From positions 310,001 to 374,000 of the forward strand of contig CAZYYE010000002.1 in assembly GCA_964651535.1 (NCBI GenBank): 64,000 nucleotides of DNA. The letters run 5' to 3'. The notes under the pieces are model-generated. The model was not told where the DNA came from, did not search any database, and saw nothing but the letters and a program-made list of their open reading frames with translations. This document shows, one piece after another, positions 23,214-29,589 of the stretch (the first letter of the stretch is position 1; each line of letters begins with the position of its first letter). This stretch comes from Terrimesophilobacter sp964651535 (GTDB taxonomy: Bacteria > Actinomycetota > Actinomycetes > Actinomycetales > Microbacteriaceae). Position numbers and translations under genes: made by a program.

Positions 23214-23773
23214 GACAACACCGCCTTTGACTCGACATACGATTCCGCGGGGAACTCTGCTTGCATCGCAAACGAGGAATCGAAGATTGCCACACCGGGA
23301 TAGTTGCGTCGCAGCCGGTCCACAATGAAGGGTTCCAACGCCCAGATGCCTCGGTGTGGTTCGACACTGATCGCGAGAATTCGGGCTTTCATGGCCCGGA
23401 ATCCTTTCGTACCAATCAGCACCTCGCCGTACCCCTCAATGACGCCAGCGAGGGATGGTGATCCGTAAGTGGAACCCTCCGCATTGGACGCATCGAAGTA
23501 GGCGTAAAACCCGTGTTCACAAGATTCAAAGGCGTGGTCAAGTCGCCACGCCTTGACCTTCTCGTTGCGTTCTTTCCAGTCTTCGCCCTCGATAGTTGGC
23601 ATGACCCCTTTGGGGGGGGTGCCGTAGCAGACCGCCCGATTCTCTCCCGGCAACCAGATCCCAGACCTGTGGAGGGGTTCAAGTTTCCCTTCGACTTTGA
23701 TCTTCCACGAGCGGAATCCGCGAACAGAACCGAGCGCAAAGTCAACGCCAGAAAACTCGTTGTTGTCATTCAT
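23210..23773 (-). CDS. Phage protein, unknown
   Basis: 187 residues. It contains CEHGFYAYFDASN and a beta-rich middle (GVIEGYGEVLIGTKGFRAMKARILAI). This resembles unknown proteins of actinophage early regions. It has a run of eight C/G near 23620. ATG at 23773 overlaps the small gene upstream as ATGA. Confidence 0.7.
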   Translation of the reverse strand: MNDNNEFSGVDFALGSVRGFRSWKIKVEGKLEPLHRSGIWLPGENRAVCYGTPPKGVMPTIEGEDWKERNEKVKAWRLDHAFESCEHGFYAYFDASNAEGSTYGSPSLAGVIEGYGEVLIGTKGFRAMKARILAISVEPHRGIWALEPFIVDRLRRNYPGVAIFDSSFAMQAEFPAESYVESKAVLS

Positions 23774-23883
23774 GCGGGTACCTCTTCACGGTCGGGAACC
23801 GTCACCGGTTCAACGGGGACAGACAAGGGCGCTTCGAGCGGTTCAAGTTCGATGTGACGAATGGGGTTGCCGATGTCGCCCAT
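23770..23883 (-). CDS. 37-residue acidic, Pro-rich phage peptide
   Basis: MGDIGNPIRHIELEPLEAP at the start, then alternating Pro/Val/Glu. ATG at 23883 overlaps the preceding stop (TGATG) and the stop overlaps the next ATG (ATGA). Small acidic Pro-rich peptides in this position are common in actinophages; role unknown. Confidence 0.6.
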   Translation of the reverse strand: MGDIGNPIRHIELEPLEAPLSVPVEPVTVPDREEVPA

Positions 23884-24230
23884 CACTTCACCGCCGTGTA
23901 GATTGCTGGAACCCCACGCTTATCATCCGGATTCGCCACAGCCAGAAGACCGTCACGCAGCAACTCACCCGCCCGTTTCCTGGGTGAGTCATAGGCGACA
24001 CGAGGCCACCCACGATTCGGCGCATACAGGGAATAGAAATCGTTCAGGTCATGCCCGTTCGCCGAACCCAACTGCTCCACGAGTGCGAGAACCGCCCTGC
24101 GAACCTCACTGATCGTCCGCGCGGACTCATCCGCAGCCCTATGAGACGCAAGCGAATCGTCACCTCTCGCACGTGCTGTGTCGTCTGGGAAGATCGTTTC
24201 CTGATCCCAGAGAGTGTCTACATTCGTCAT
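23883..24230 (-). CDS. Phage protein, possibly DNA-binding
   Basis: 115 residues. SARTISEVRRAVLALVEQLG followed by GELLRDGLLAVANPDDKRGVPAIYTAV looks like a winged-helix at the C-terminus, as in small phage regulators. ATG at 24230 has AAAGG upstream; the long in-frame extension to 24419 is not credible. First gene of the long early operon after the hairpin at 24268-24306. Confidence 0.65.
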   Translation of the reverse strand: MTNVDTLWDQETIFPDDTARARGDDSLASHRAADESARTISEVRRAVLALVEQLGSANGHDLNDFYSLYAPNRGWPRVAYDSPRKRAGELLRDGLLAVANPDDKRGVPAIYTAVK

Positions 24231-24267
24231 TGAAGTGAACCTTTCGATTGGTATTCGGTTAGAGGGG

Positions 24268-24306
24268 TTCCTGCCCGAACCACACCCGAAGTTGTTCGGG
24301 CAGGAA
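24268..24306 (-). terminator. Perfect 12-bp hairpin after the excisionase-like gene
   Basis: TTCCTGCCCGAA (24268-24279) and TTCGGGCAGGAA (24295-24306) are exact inverted repeats with a 15-base loop, beginning four bases after the stop at 24310. On minus the hairpin is followed by CCCCTC, not by a T run, so it could be an attenuator, an RNA stabiliser or a factor-dependent terminator rather than a plain intrinsic terminator. Confidence 0.55.
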
Positions 24307-24309
24307 GAT

Positions 24310-24555
24310 TTAGGAAATAGAAGTGACCCCCTCACCGGGGCGCTGGAGGTGGGAGCCAGCCGATGAAGGGGCCGTAGGGGTAGATCTGGGGAAAACGTGG
24401 AGAAGATCACTGAGCACAATGCGTCGTGCGTTCTTCGGTGTCCGGTAACAGCTCAGTGTGTTGTCGTCGCAGTATCGGCGGATGGTGTCAACGCTGACTC
24501 CGGCGATTCGTGCGGCTTCGGATACTGTCAAATCTCGGGTTGTTGAGTAATCCAT
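24310..24555 (-). CDS. Excisionase/MerR-like HTH protein
   Basis: 81 residues. LTVSEAARIAGVSVDTIRRYCDD and YRTPKNARRIVLSDLLHVF form the winged helix-turn-helix of excisionases and MerR-type proteins; the last 30 residues are Ser/Pro/Thr-rich. Divergent from the repressor, the position of a Cro or Xis. ATG at 24555 is preferred because a good promoter places the transcript start on it; no ribosome site is visible. Confidence 0.8.
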   Translation of the reverse strand: MDYSTTRDLTVSEAARIAGVSVDTIRRYCDDNTLSCYRTPKNARRIVLSDLLHVFPRSTPTAPSSAGSHLQRPGEGVTSIS

Positions 24556-24590
24556 ACCGAAAGTATGCATGCATAGTTTTGCTACGTCAA
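24556..24590 (-). promoter_or_regulatory. Early promoter, probably leaderless
   Basis: Minus strand: TTGACG (24590-24585), 17-base spacer, CATACT (24567-24562), six bases, then ATG at 24555. The predicted start lies on the ATG. A 10-base self-complementary ATGCATGCAT and a copy of the TGCATAGTTTTGC repeat overlap the spacer, so the repressor probably blocks it. Confidence 0.6.
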
Positions 24591-24639
24591 CTTATTGTTT
24601 CCGCGTGTCGCCACAACTGGGGATATTGCATAGCTTTGC
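24570..24639. promoter_or_regulatory. Candidate repressor operators (direct repeats)
   Basis: TGCATAGTTTTGC at 24570-24582 and TGCATAGCTTTGC at 24627-24639 match at 12 of 13 bases and lie on each side of the divergent control region. A third TTGCATA is at 24646-24652. They overlap the early promoter and the repressor promoter respectively, as operators should. Confidence 0.5.
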
Positions 24640-24660
24640 CCCATGTTGCATAATATGGAT
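24626..24660 (+). promoter_or_regulatory. Repressor promoter, probably leaderless
   Basis: TTGCAT (24626-24631), 17-base spacer, CATAAT (24649-24654), six bases, then ATG at 24661. Start of transcription would coincide with the ATG; there is no ribosome site. One candidate operator overlaps the -35 region, suggesting autoregulation. Confidence 0.55.
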
Positions 24661-24915
24661 ATGACAACCGCACCGAACACCCAAACGCGAGTGCCGTCCT
24701 GGACTTTCGCAGACCGCATCCGCAAAGCACGCACCGAAGCCGGACTCGACCAACGCGAATTCGCAGAACAAATCGGTGTGAAAGCATCCACCTATGCGAC
24801 CTACGAAACCGGCCGCAACCAACCCCGTTACAAAGACATCTTCGACCTCGCGCGCAGAGTCGAAAACGTGTCCGGGGTGGACGCTGTATGGCTCATAGGA
24901 AAGCCATCAGATTAG
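24661..24915 (+). CDS. Phage repressor (XRE family), truncated at the attachment site
   Basis: 84 residues. The HTH is FADRIRKARTEAGLDQREFAEQIGVKASTYATYETG, of XRE/Cro-CI type; only about 25 residues follow, ending LIGKPSD. The stop TAG (24913-24915) is the complement of tRNA-Arg anticodon-loop bases C35-U36-A37, so host DNA ends the frame. In the phage form, the frame should continue past the attachment core. Such short repressors whose 3' end holds attP are known from integration-dependent immunity phages such as BPs. ATG at 24661 fits the leaderless promoter; 24643 and 24655 are alternative starts. Confidence 0.85.
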   Translation: MTTAPNTQTRVPSWTFADRIRKARTEAGLDQREFAEQIGVKASTYATYETGRNQPRYKDIFDLARRVENVSGVDAVWLIGKPSD

Positions 24916-24949
24916 AAGGCTCCTGCTCTATCCGCTGAGCTACGAGGGC
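24912..24949 (-). tRNA. 5' half of host tRNA-Arg(UCU), prophage junction
   Basis: The minus strand reads GCCCTCG (acceptor), TA, GCTC-AGCGGATA-GAGC (D-arm), A, GGAGC, then loop CTTCTAA with anticodon TCT. After A38 the sequence continues TCTGATGG, which does not pair with GGAGC, and no T-arm or acceptor 3' strand follows. So the gene is cut in the anticodon loop by the prophage; this marks the attachment core. The host 3' half should lie beyond the left end of the prophage. Confidence 0.8.
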
Positions 24950-25010
24950 GAATCGCGGTACCACGATACCTCAGGGGCATCCCGCGCACCCGGGTTGCGG
25001 ACGCGAAACG

Positions 25011-25400
25011 TCAATCGACCGCGATGACTTTCGCCGACCACGGGCAGAAGTAGTCGGAAGTGACAATCTCGTCTTCCACGTACGACGGGATTCCATCGCA
25101 CACTTCGGTCGTCGCGAACGCGAATTCCAGTGTCGCGGGATCGATATGCCACGACCACGGTGCGTTCACGCCGGGAGAATCCCGAACGACAATCCCATTC
25201 GGGATCGCAGAGAGATTCTCTCCCGCCAGCAGTGCGCGCGCGTGTTGCTCAAGTTCGGGGGTCGCCAACTCCACTTTGAACATTTCGCCTCCCGCCACCT
25301 CGAAAGTCGCGACGGGCAAACGCGGCGACGGCGCACAGCCTGCGAGCACCATTGACGCTGCGAGCGCGAGCCCCACTGCCAGCAATCCCCTCGATGTCAT
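25011..25400 (-). CDS. Lipoprotein with BP74-like domain
   Basis: 129 residues. A lipoprotein signal with lipobox LAGC at residues 19-22 anchors it outside the membrane. The rest matches the BP74 N-terminal-type domain: ELEQHARALLAGE, then PWSWHIDPATLEF and EVCDGIPSYVEDEI, ending FCPWSAKVIAVD. These domains are found in secreted bacterial and slime-mould proteins; function unclear. First chromosomal gene after the prophage. Confidence 0.8.
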   Translation of the reverse strand: MTSRGLLAVGLALAASMVLAGCAPSPRLPVATFEVAGGEMFKVELATPELEQHARALLAGENLSAIPNGIVVRDSPGVNAPWSWHIDPATLEFAFATTEVCDGIPSYVEDEIVTSDYFCPWSAKVIAVD

Positions 25401-25422
25401 CCTGCGTCCCCCTCCCAGCGAG

Positions 25423-25701
25423 CTACTGCCGGCCGCCCCTGTCCTGAGCGTCTTCGACGGGTTCGCTCTCCGATTCGTCGTAGGTGTACGTCACGTAATA
25501 CTTTCCGCCAAGCTCGCGCCAGCTTGCGAAGTTGTAGTCGATCATCGTCTCTTTGCCGTCGACGGCCGTGAGTACCGTGAGCTCGTCGTCCCACGTGCCG
25601 TCCGTGCTGATCCGCGTCCCAGTGTGGCCGTCATTCGGCCCGCCGGCGAAGATGGTGATGTATTCGTCGCCGCGCTTGATTGCGGGAGTTTCGCTGTTCA
25701 T
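25423..25701 (-). CDS. Conserved small protein, unknown
   Basis: 92 residues, hydrophilic and beta-rich (YITIFAGGPNDGHTGTRI, then YNFASWRELGGKYYVTYTYD) with an acidic-to-basic tail. No signal peptide. It is divergent from orn. No recognised family. Confidence 0.65.
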   Translation of the reverse strand: MNSETPAIKRGDEYITIFAGGPNDGHTGTRISTDGTWDDELTVLTAVDGKETMIDYNFASWRELGGKYYVTYTYDESESEPVEDAQDRGGRQ

Positions 25702-25775
25702 GAACTCTTATTACCACGTCCGGACGCGTAGCGCACGAGAGTTTTCCCCTCGGAGGCCAAAGATAGACTTTGAGC

Positions 25776-26396
25776 ATGGCTAACGGCAACGATCGACTCG
25801 TCTGGATCGACTGCGAGATGACGGGTCTGGATGTCGCGGTCGACCAGCTCGTCGAGGTTGCCGTCGTCGTCACCGATTTCGAGCTCGAAATTCTCGACCC
25901 CGGATTCGAGGTCGTCATCGCCGCCGATCAGGCGGCTCTCGACAACATGGGCGAGTTCGTGCGCGACATGCACGAGAAGTCGGGACTGCTGAAAATGATC
26001 CCGGGCGGGGCGAGCCTCGAGGACGCCGAAGACGCCGTGCTCGACTACATCCGCACGTTCGCGCCCACCCCCCAAACAGCGCCGCTCGCCGGAAACACGA
26101 TCGGGACCGATCGGGCGTTCCTCGCGCGATACATGCCACGCATCGACAGCCACCTCCACTATCGCAACGTGGATGTTTCCTCCATCAAGGAACTTGTCCG
26201 CCGCTGGGTTCCGCGAATTTACTACAACGCGCCGGAAAAGGACGGCGGTCACCGTGCCCTCGCCGACATCCTCGAGTCGATCCGGGAGCTCGACTACTAC
26301 CGGAGGACGGCGTTCGTGGCAGACCCCGGACCGACGACAGGCGAAGTGCAGGCGGTTGCGGCCTGGGTGATTGAGGAATTTGCCCCGCGACTGTAA
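25776..26396 (+). CDS. orn: Oligoribonuclease
   Basis: 206 residues, a DEDDh 3'-5' exoribonuclease that finishes degradation of 2-5-nt RNA and pGpG. WIDCEMTGLD gives the first D and E (12 and 14); NTIGTDRAFLARYMP and YRNVDVSSIKEL supply further conserved residues, and HRALADILES the catalytic His and Asp. ATG at 25776, GAGGC upstream. The orn - tRNA-His - clpS order is common in Actinobacteria. Confidence 0.97.
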   Translation: MANGNDRLVWIDCEMTGLDVAVDQLVEVAVVVTDFELEILDPGFEVVIAADQAALDNMGEFVRDMHEKSGLLKMIPGGASLEDAEDAVLDYIRTFAPTPQTAPLAGNTIGTDRAFLARYMPRIDSHLHYRNVDVSSIKELVRRWVPRIYYNAPEKDGGHRALADILESIRELDYYRRTAFVADPGPTTGEVQAVAAWVIEEFAPRL

Positions 26397-26438
26397 TAGG
26401 ATGGTGAGTCGTTGCCGGGGTCGTTCACCCGGCGCATG

Positions 26439-26514
26439 GTGGTCGTAGCTCAGTTGGTAGAGCGCTGGCTTGTGGAGCCGGATGTCGCGGGTTCGAGCCC
26501 CGTCGATCACCCCA
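26439..26514 (+). tRNA. tRNA-His (GTG)
   Basis: Acceptor GTGGTCG/CGATCAC, D-arm GCTC/GAGC, anticodon loop CTTGTGG, T-arm with GGTTCGAGCC; discriminator C and encoded CCA. A G at position 26438 would serve as G-1 of histidine tRNA. Between orn and clpS. Confidence 0.97.
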
Positions 26515-26543
26515 ATTGTTTTGCTCGACCGTAGGCTGGAGTC

Positions 26544-26828
26544 GTGGCCGACACGATCGAAGAAACGCACGTGAGCGAACGCAGCGCGCTCGACGTGCCG
26601 TGGGTCACGCTCGTTCTCAACGACCCGGTGAACCTGATGTCCTACGTGTCCTACGTATTCCGCAGTTACTTCGGGTACCCGCCGGCCGAGGCCGAACGTC
26701 TCATGCTGCAAGTGCATTTGACGGGGCGCGCCGTCGTCGCAACGGGCACGCGCGAAGAAATGGAACGTCACGTCGAGGCCATGCACGACTACGGGCTGTG
26801 GGCGACCATGGGAAAGGCGGATGCGTGA
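26544..26828 (+). CDS. clpS: ATP-dependent Clp protease adaptor ClpS
   Basis: 94 residues. WVTLVLNDPVNLMSYVSYVF is the N-degron-binding face, followed by AERLMLQVHLTGRAVV. It delivers N-end-rule substrates to ClpAP/ClpCP. GTG start at 26544. The next gene overlaps by GTGA. Confidence 0.96.
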   Translation: MADTIEETHVSERSALDVPWVTLVLNDPVNLMSYVSYVFRSYFGYPPAEAERLMLQVHLTGRAVVATGTREEMERHVEAMHDYGLWATMGKADA

Positions 26829-27292
26829 GGGCCTTTGCCGCTCGAGACGACGGGACGGTGGCCGCTCGAGTGAAGCGCGATGAGGCGCTCCTGCTGCAGA
26901 ATCTCGCGTCGCAGGTTTCCGTGCTGCTCCGCGAAGGCAACGCGAACGATCCGGCCGTAGTGCGGATGCTGCCCGACGCCTACCCCGGTGACCCCGCGGC
27001 GTCCGCCGAGTTTCGCCGTTACACCGCTTCGGGCCTCATCGATCGAAAGGTGTCCAACGCGGACGTCGTGATTGTGACCCTTTCGTCGGCGATCGACTCC
27101 GGAGAGGTGCTGCTCGATCACGTACAGGCTGGCGCCTGGCTGCGCTGTCTCACCGACATCCGGCTCTCGCTCGCGAGCCGACTCGGGATCGAGTCTGACG
27201 ATCAGGAGCCCGATGGCGACAACGTGCTCCAGGGCCTCTACGACTGGCTCGGGTTTCTGCAGAACTCGCTCGTGGAGGCCATCGATGTCTGA
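26825..27292 (+). CDS. DUF2017 family protein
   Basis: 155 residues, the DUF2017 protein that always follows clpS in Actinobacteria. DEALLLQNLASQVSVLL, RMLPDAYPGDPAASAEFRRYT and LYDWLGFLQNSLVEAI are the conserved blocks. Function unknown. GTG at 26825 overlaps the clpS stop. Confidence 0.93.
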   Translation: MRAFAARDDGTVAARVKRDEALLLQNLASQVSVLLREGNANDPAVVRMLPDAYPGDPAASAEFRRYTASGLIDRKVSNADVVIVTLSSAIDSGEVLLDHVQAGAWLRCLTDIRLSLASRLGIESDDQEPDGDNVLQGLYDWLGFLQNSLVEAIDV

Positions 27293-27641
27293 TCTCGATC
27301 TGGATGCCGAGGCGTTCGAGCAACTCGTCGTGGACGAACTCGACACGCTGCCGGACGACATGGTAGATGGCCTCGACAATGTGGTTTTCGTCGTGGAGGA
27401 TCGGCCGGAAGATGGCAGCCTCGATGTCCTCGGCCTGTACGACGGCGTGAACCTGACCGAGCGCGGGCAGTACGGTTTCGGCGAGCTTCCCGACCGCATC
27501 ATCCTGTACCGGGAACCGCTACTGGATGTGAGCGAAAGTCTCGAGGAGCTCAAGGACCAGATTCACGTGACTCTCGTGCATGAAATCGCCCACTACTATG
27601 GCATCGACGACACCCAGCTCCATGAACTCGGCTGGGGTTGA
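27285..27641 (+). CDS. Zincin-type metallopeptidase family protein
   Basis: 118 residues. IHVTLVHEIAHYYGID near residue 95 is the HExxH zinc motif, with a later His (DTQLHELGWG) as in the small putative neutral zinc metallopeptidase family (formerly DUF1025). The N-terminal half (FEQLVVDELDTLPDDMVDGL) is acidic. Overlaps DUF2017; part of the conserved clpS cluster. Confidence 0.9.
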   Translation: MSDLDLDAEAFEQLVVDELDTLPDDMVDGLDNVVFVVEDRPEDGSLDVLGLYDGVNLTERGQYGFGELPDRIILYREPLLDVSESLEELKDQIHVTLVHEIAHYYGIDDTQLHELGWG

Positions 27642-27708
27642 TGTCAACCCGGGGTACTTTCTGAACCGTCGATCGAGTAGGGCAGAAACTCTGACGTGGA
27701 GGACGACG

Positions 27709-28323
27709 ATGACCGCACACATTGCACGAGGTCATGCAGCACGGTTTATCGCACCGCTTGTGGGGCTGCTTGCACTGGCCGGATGCACGACCGCGGATCC
27801 GAGTTCGCCGGACGGAATGCCCGACGAAGGCGCCACTTCGACGACGACCACCTCGTGTCTCATCGACACAGCGTGGCAACTCGACATCGACGATATGGCT
27901 GCTCAGCTTCTCATCGAACTGCAGGCGACGGGAATGCCCGTCGTCACGGTGAACGGATTCGGCAGTCACGAGCTTCAATTCGCGGAAGAAGGACTTGCAA
28001 CGAATTCCGTTGACGTCACGTTTGAACTAGTTCTCGCTCCCTCCGATGCCCCGACCTCGGTCGCTCAGTTGCGGCAATTCGGTTCCGCCTATGGCGACTG
28101 GGCATGGATCGCAGACAGCGACCGCGTCACGTTCAGCAATTGGGAGTCCGACGTAAAGCTCGAGATGTCAATAGAGGTCAGCGGCGTCGTGACGATGTTG
28201 CCAGCATCCGACCTGCCGTTGACCGACACGACCGGAATCGACATGGTGGCATCCTGCTCCGCGGACGGACTTGAAACCAGGCCGGACGGTTCGCCCTTTG
28301 TCCAGCGCTGGCATGCCGGCTAA
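27709..28323 (+). CDS. Putative lipoprotein, unknown
   Basis: 204 residues. Signal peptide with lipobox LAGC near residue 23, then a Ser/Thr-rich linker and a beta-rich domain (SVDVTFELVLAPSDAP, VKLEMSIEVSGVVTM). ATG at 27709 with GGAGGACGACG. No recognised family; located at the cell surface by inference. Confidence 0.75.
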   Translation: MTAHIARGHAARFIAPLVGLLALAGCTTADPSSPDGMPDEGATSTTTTSCLIDTAWQLDIDDMAAQLLIELQATGMPVVTVNGFGSHELQFAEEGLATNSVDVTFELVLAPSDAPTSVAQLRQFGSAYGDWAWIADSDRVTFSNWESDVKLEMSIEVSGVVTMLPASDLPLTDTTGIDMVASCSADGLETRPDGSPFVQRWHAG

Positions 28324-28841
28324 CCGACTTCTGTGCCGTCGATGATCGTGTCGGCAAGGCCTTGCGGGTTCTCCCGCTCGATGAATGCGTCCTCCTGTTT
28401 CGCCCACAGATCCCATTTCGCGGGCCAATCGGGCCACGAGTCGCCGTCACGCTTGAGCACACGAGTTCGACGGGTCTCTTCATCGAGCTCCACCCACACG
28501 GCGTAGGCCGCGAGCGCACGGTTTGCGCGGCTGAGCGCGCCGCACCCTTCGATGAGGATGGGCCTGCGCTGGTCGAGTACATGCCATTCGGCGGGTGCAC
28601 TCTCCGCCCAATCCCAGCGTTGCCAGCGCCGAACCGCTGCCGAGATCACGAAGTCGTGCACGTGCCGGCTCCCGGCGTCCAGGCCGTGCCAGCCCGGATA
28701 AAGGTCGTCCATTCTCACAAGTTGCAGTTCGGGCTTCTGCGCCACGATCGCGCGCGCGAGTTCGGTCTTGCCGGACCCGCAGCGCCCGTCGACGAGCACA
28801 ATGTCGGGACGAGGTTTCTGGTCCGCCGCGCTATCCGACAA
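28320..28841 (-). CDS. P-loop nucleoside kinase-like protein
   Basis: 173 residues. Walker A is VDGRCGSGKTELARAI (near 17-33); RMDDLYPGWHGL is like the DDFY motif of uridine kinase relatives, and a lid-like ETRRTRVLKRDGDSW follows. Likely an ATP-dependent small-molecule kinase. TTG at 28841 overlaps the EcfT gene end; a later start is possible. Last gene of the ykoEDC-like operon. Confidence 0.8.
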   Translation of the reverse strand: MSDSAADQKPRPDIVLVDGRCGSGKTELARAIVAQKPELQLVRMDDLYPGWHGLDAGSRHVHDFVISAAVRRWQRWDWAESAPAEWHVLDQRRPILIEGCGALSRANRALAAYAVWVELDEETRRTRVLKRDGDSWPDWPAKWDLWAKQEDAFIERENPQGLADTIIDGTEVG

Positions 28842-29589
28842 TGAAGTTCCAATGCCCTGTGGTTACCGCTGCGGCGATCGCGATCATGCCCACCATCAAA
28901 CCAGCAATCACGGTTGTCCACTCTGCGAATCCGAAACGGGACTCCCTCGCCCACGTGCGCGAGGCTGTCCCGCCGAAACCTCGGGCTTCCATGGCCACGG
29001 CAAGCTTGCTCCCCCGCCGGATCGCGAGAACGAGCAGCGCAAAAACCTGCCCGGGGATGCGTCGGATGCGGCCGATGTCGCCCACCCCTCTGGCCCGCCG
29101 CGCCAGTTCCAGAAAGCGCCAGTCATCCAGAAACAGGCCGACGAGCCGGAATGCGGCGAGCGCGCCAAGCACGAATCGGCTCGGCACGTGCCAGACCTGA
29201 GCAAGTCCATCAGCGAGATCCGTCGCGTCGACCGTGATGAACAAAACGACGGCGGGCAATCCGATCGCGAGCACGCGCAGCATGGTTGCCAGAGCGAGTT
29301 CGATGGAGCCGTCGCTGACGCGCACAGCGAACCACTCCCAATAGACGGTGCCGGACGGCCTGCCGTACAGAAGGATCGTGACGCCCGTGAGGGGCGCAGC
29401 GAACCAGACCGGCAGTGTCCGCAACCAGAATCGCCGGGCACCGATCCCGAGGAACGGGAACGCGGCCAGTTCGAGAGCCAGCGCAGTTCCCGCCGAGACC
29501 CAGTCGACCGTGAGCACGAGGCACGCCGCGATCAGGAGCGCGGCACCGAGTTTTGCCACCGGGTTGACGAGCGAGAATCGATGCGTCAC
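28831..29589 (-). CDS. ykoC: ECF transporter membrane component EcfT (YkoC-like)
   Basis: 252 residues with about five to six transmembrane helices, the EcfT fold. The cytosolic coupling segment with two Ala-Arg motifs is visible (LELARRARGVGD and AVAMEARGFGG). It couples ATP hydrolysis to substrate uptake. It overlaps the ATPase gene by four bases and, with the TPP riboswitch and YkoE-like protein, should serve thiamine-precursor uptake. Confidence 0.9.
   Translation of the reverse strand: MTHRFSLVNPVAKLGAALLIAACLVLTVDWVSAGTALALELAAFPFLGIGARRFWLRTLPVWFAAPLTGVTILLYGRPSGTVYWEWFAVRVSDGSIELALATMLRVLAIGLPAVVLFITVDATDLADGLAQVWHVPSRFVLGALAAFRLVGLFLDDWRFLELARRARGVGDIGRIRRIPGQVFALLVLAIRRGSKLAVAMEARGFGGTASRTWARESRFGFAEWTTVIAGLMVGMIAIAAAVTTGHWNFIVG

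Larger units (their letters stand above)
1..24912. mobile_element. Prophage, right-hand part (siphovirus-type)
   Basis: All recognisable genes here are phage genes: RusA, YqaJ, RecT, SSB, two DNA methyltransferases, HNH nucleases, small and large terminase, portal, MuF-like head protein. Only the repressor (24661) and one membrane protein (5172) are on plus; the rest run right to left in the order immunity, recombination/replication, packaging, head. The right edge abuts the 5' half of a tRNA-Arg. The element continues beyond position 1; no integrase, major capsid, tail or lysis gene lies in the window. No obvious decay is seen, so it may be intact. Confidence 0.95.

Noticed and set aside
1..24912. 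Integrase or recombinase gene inside the window
   Set aside because: No tyrosine or serine recombinase motifs in any frame here; it is expected at the other prophage end.
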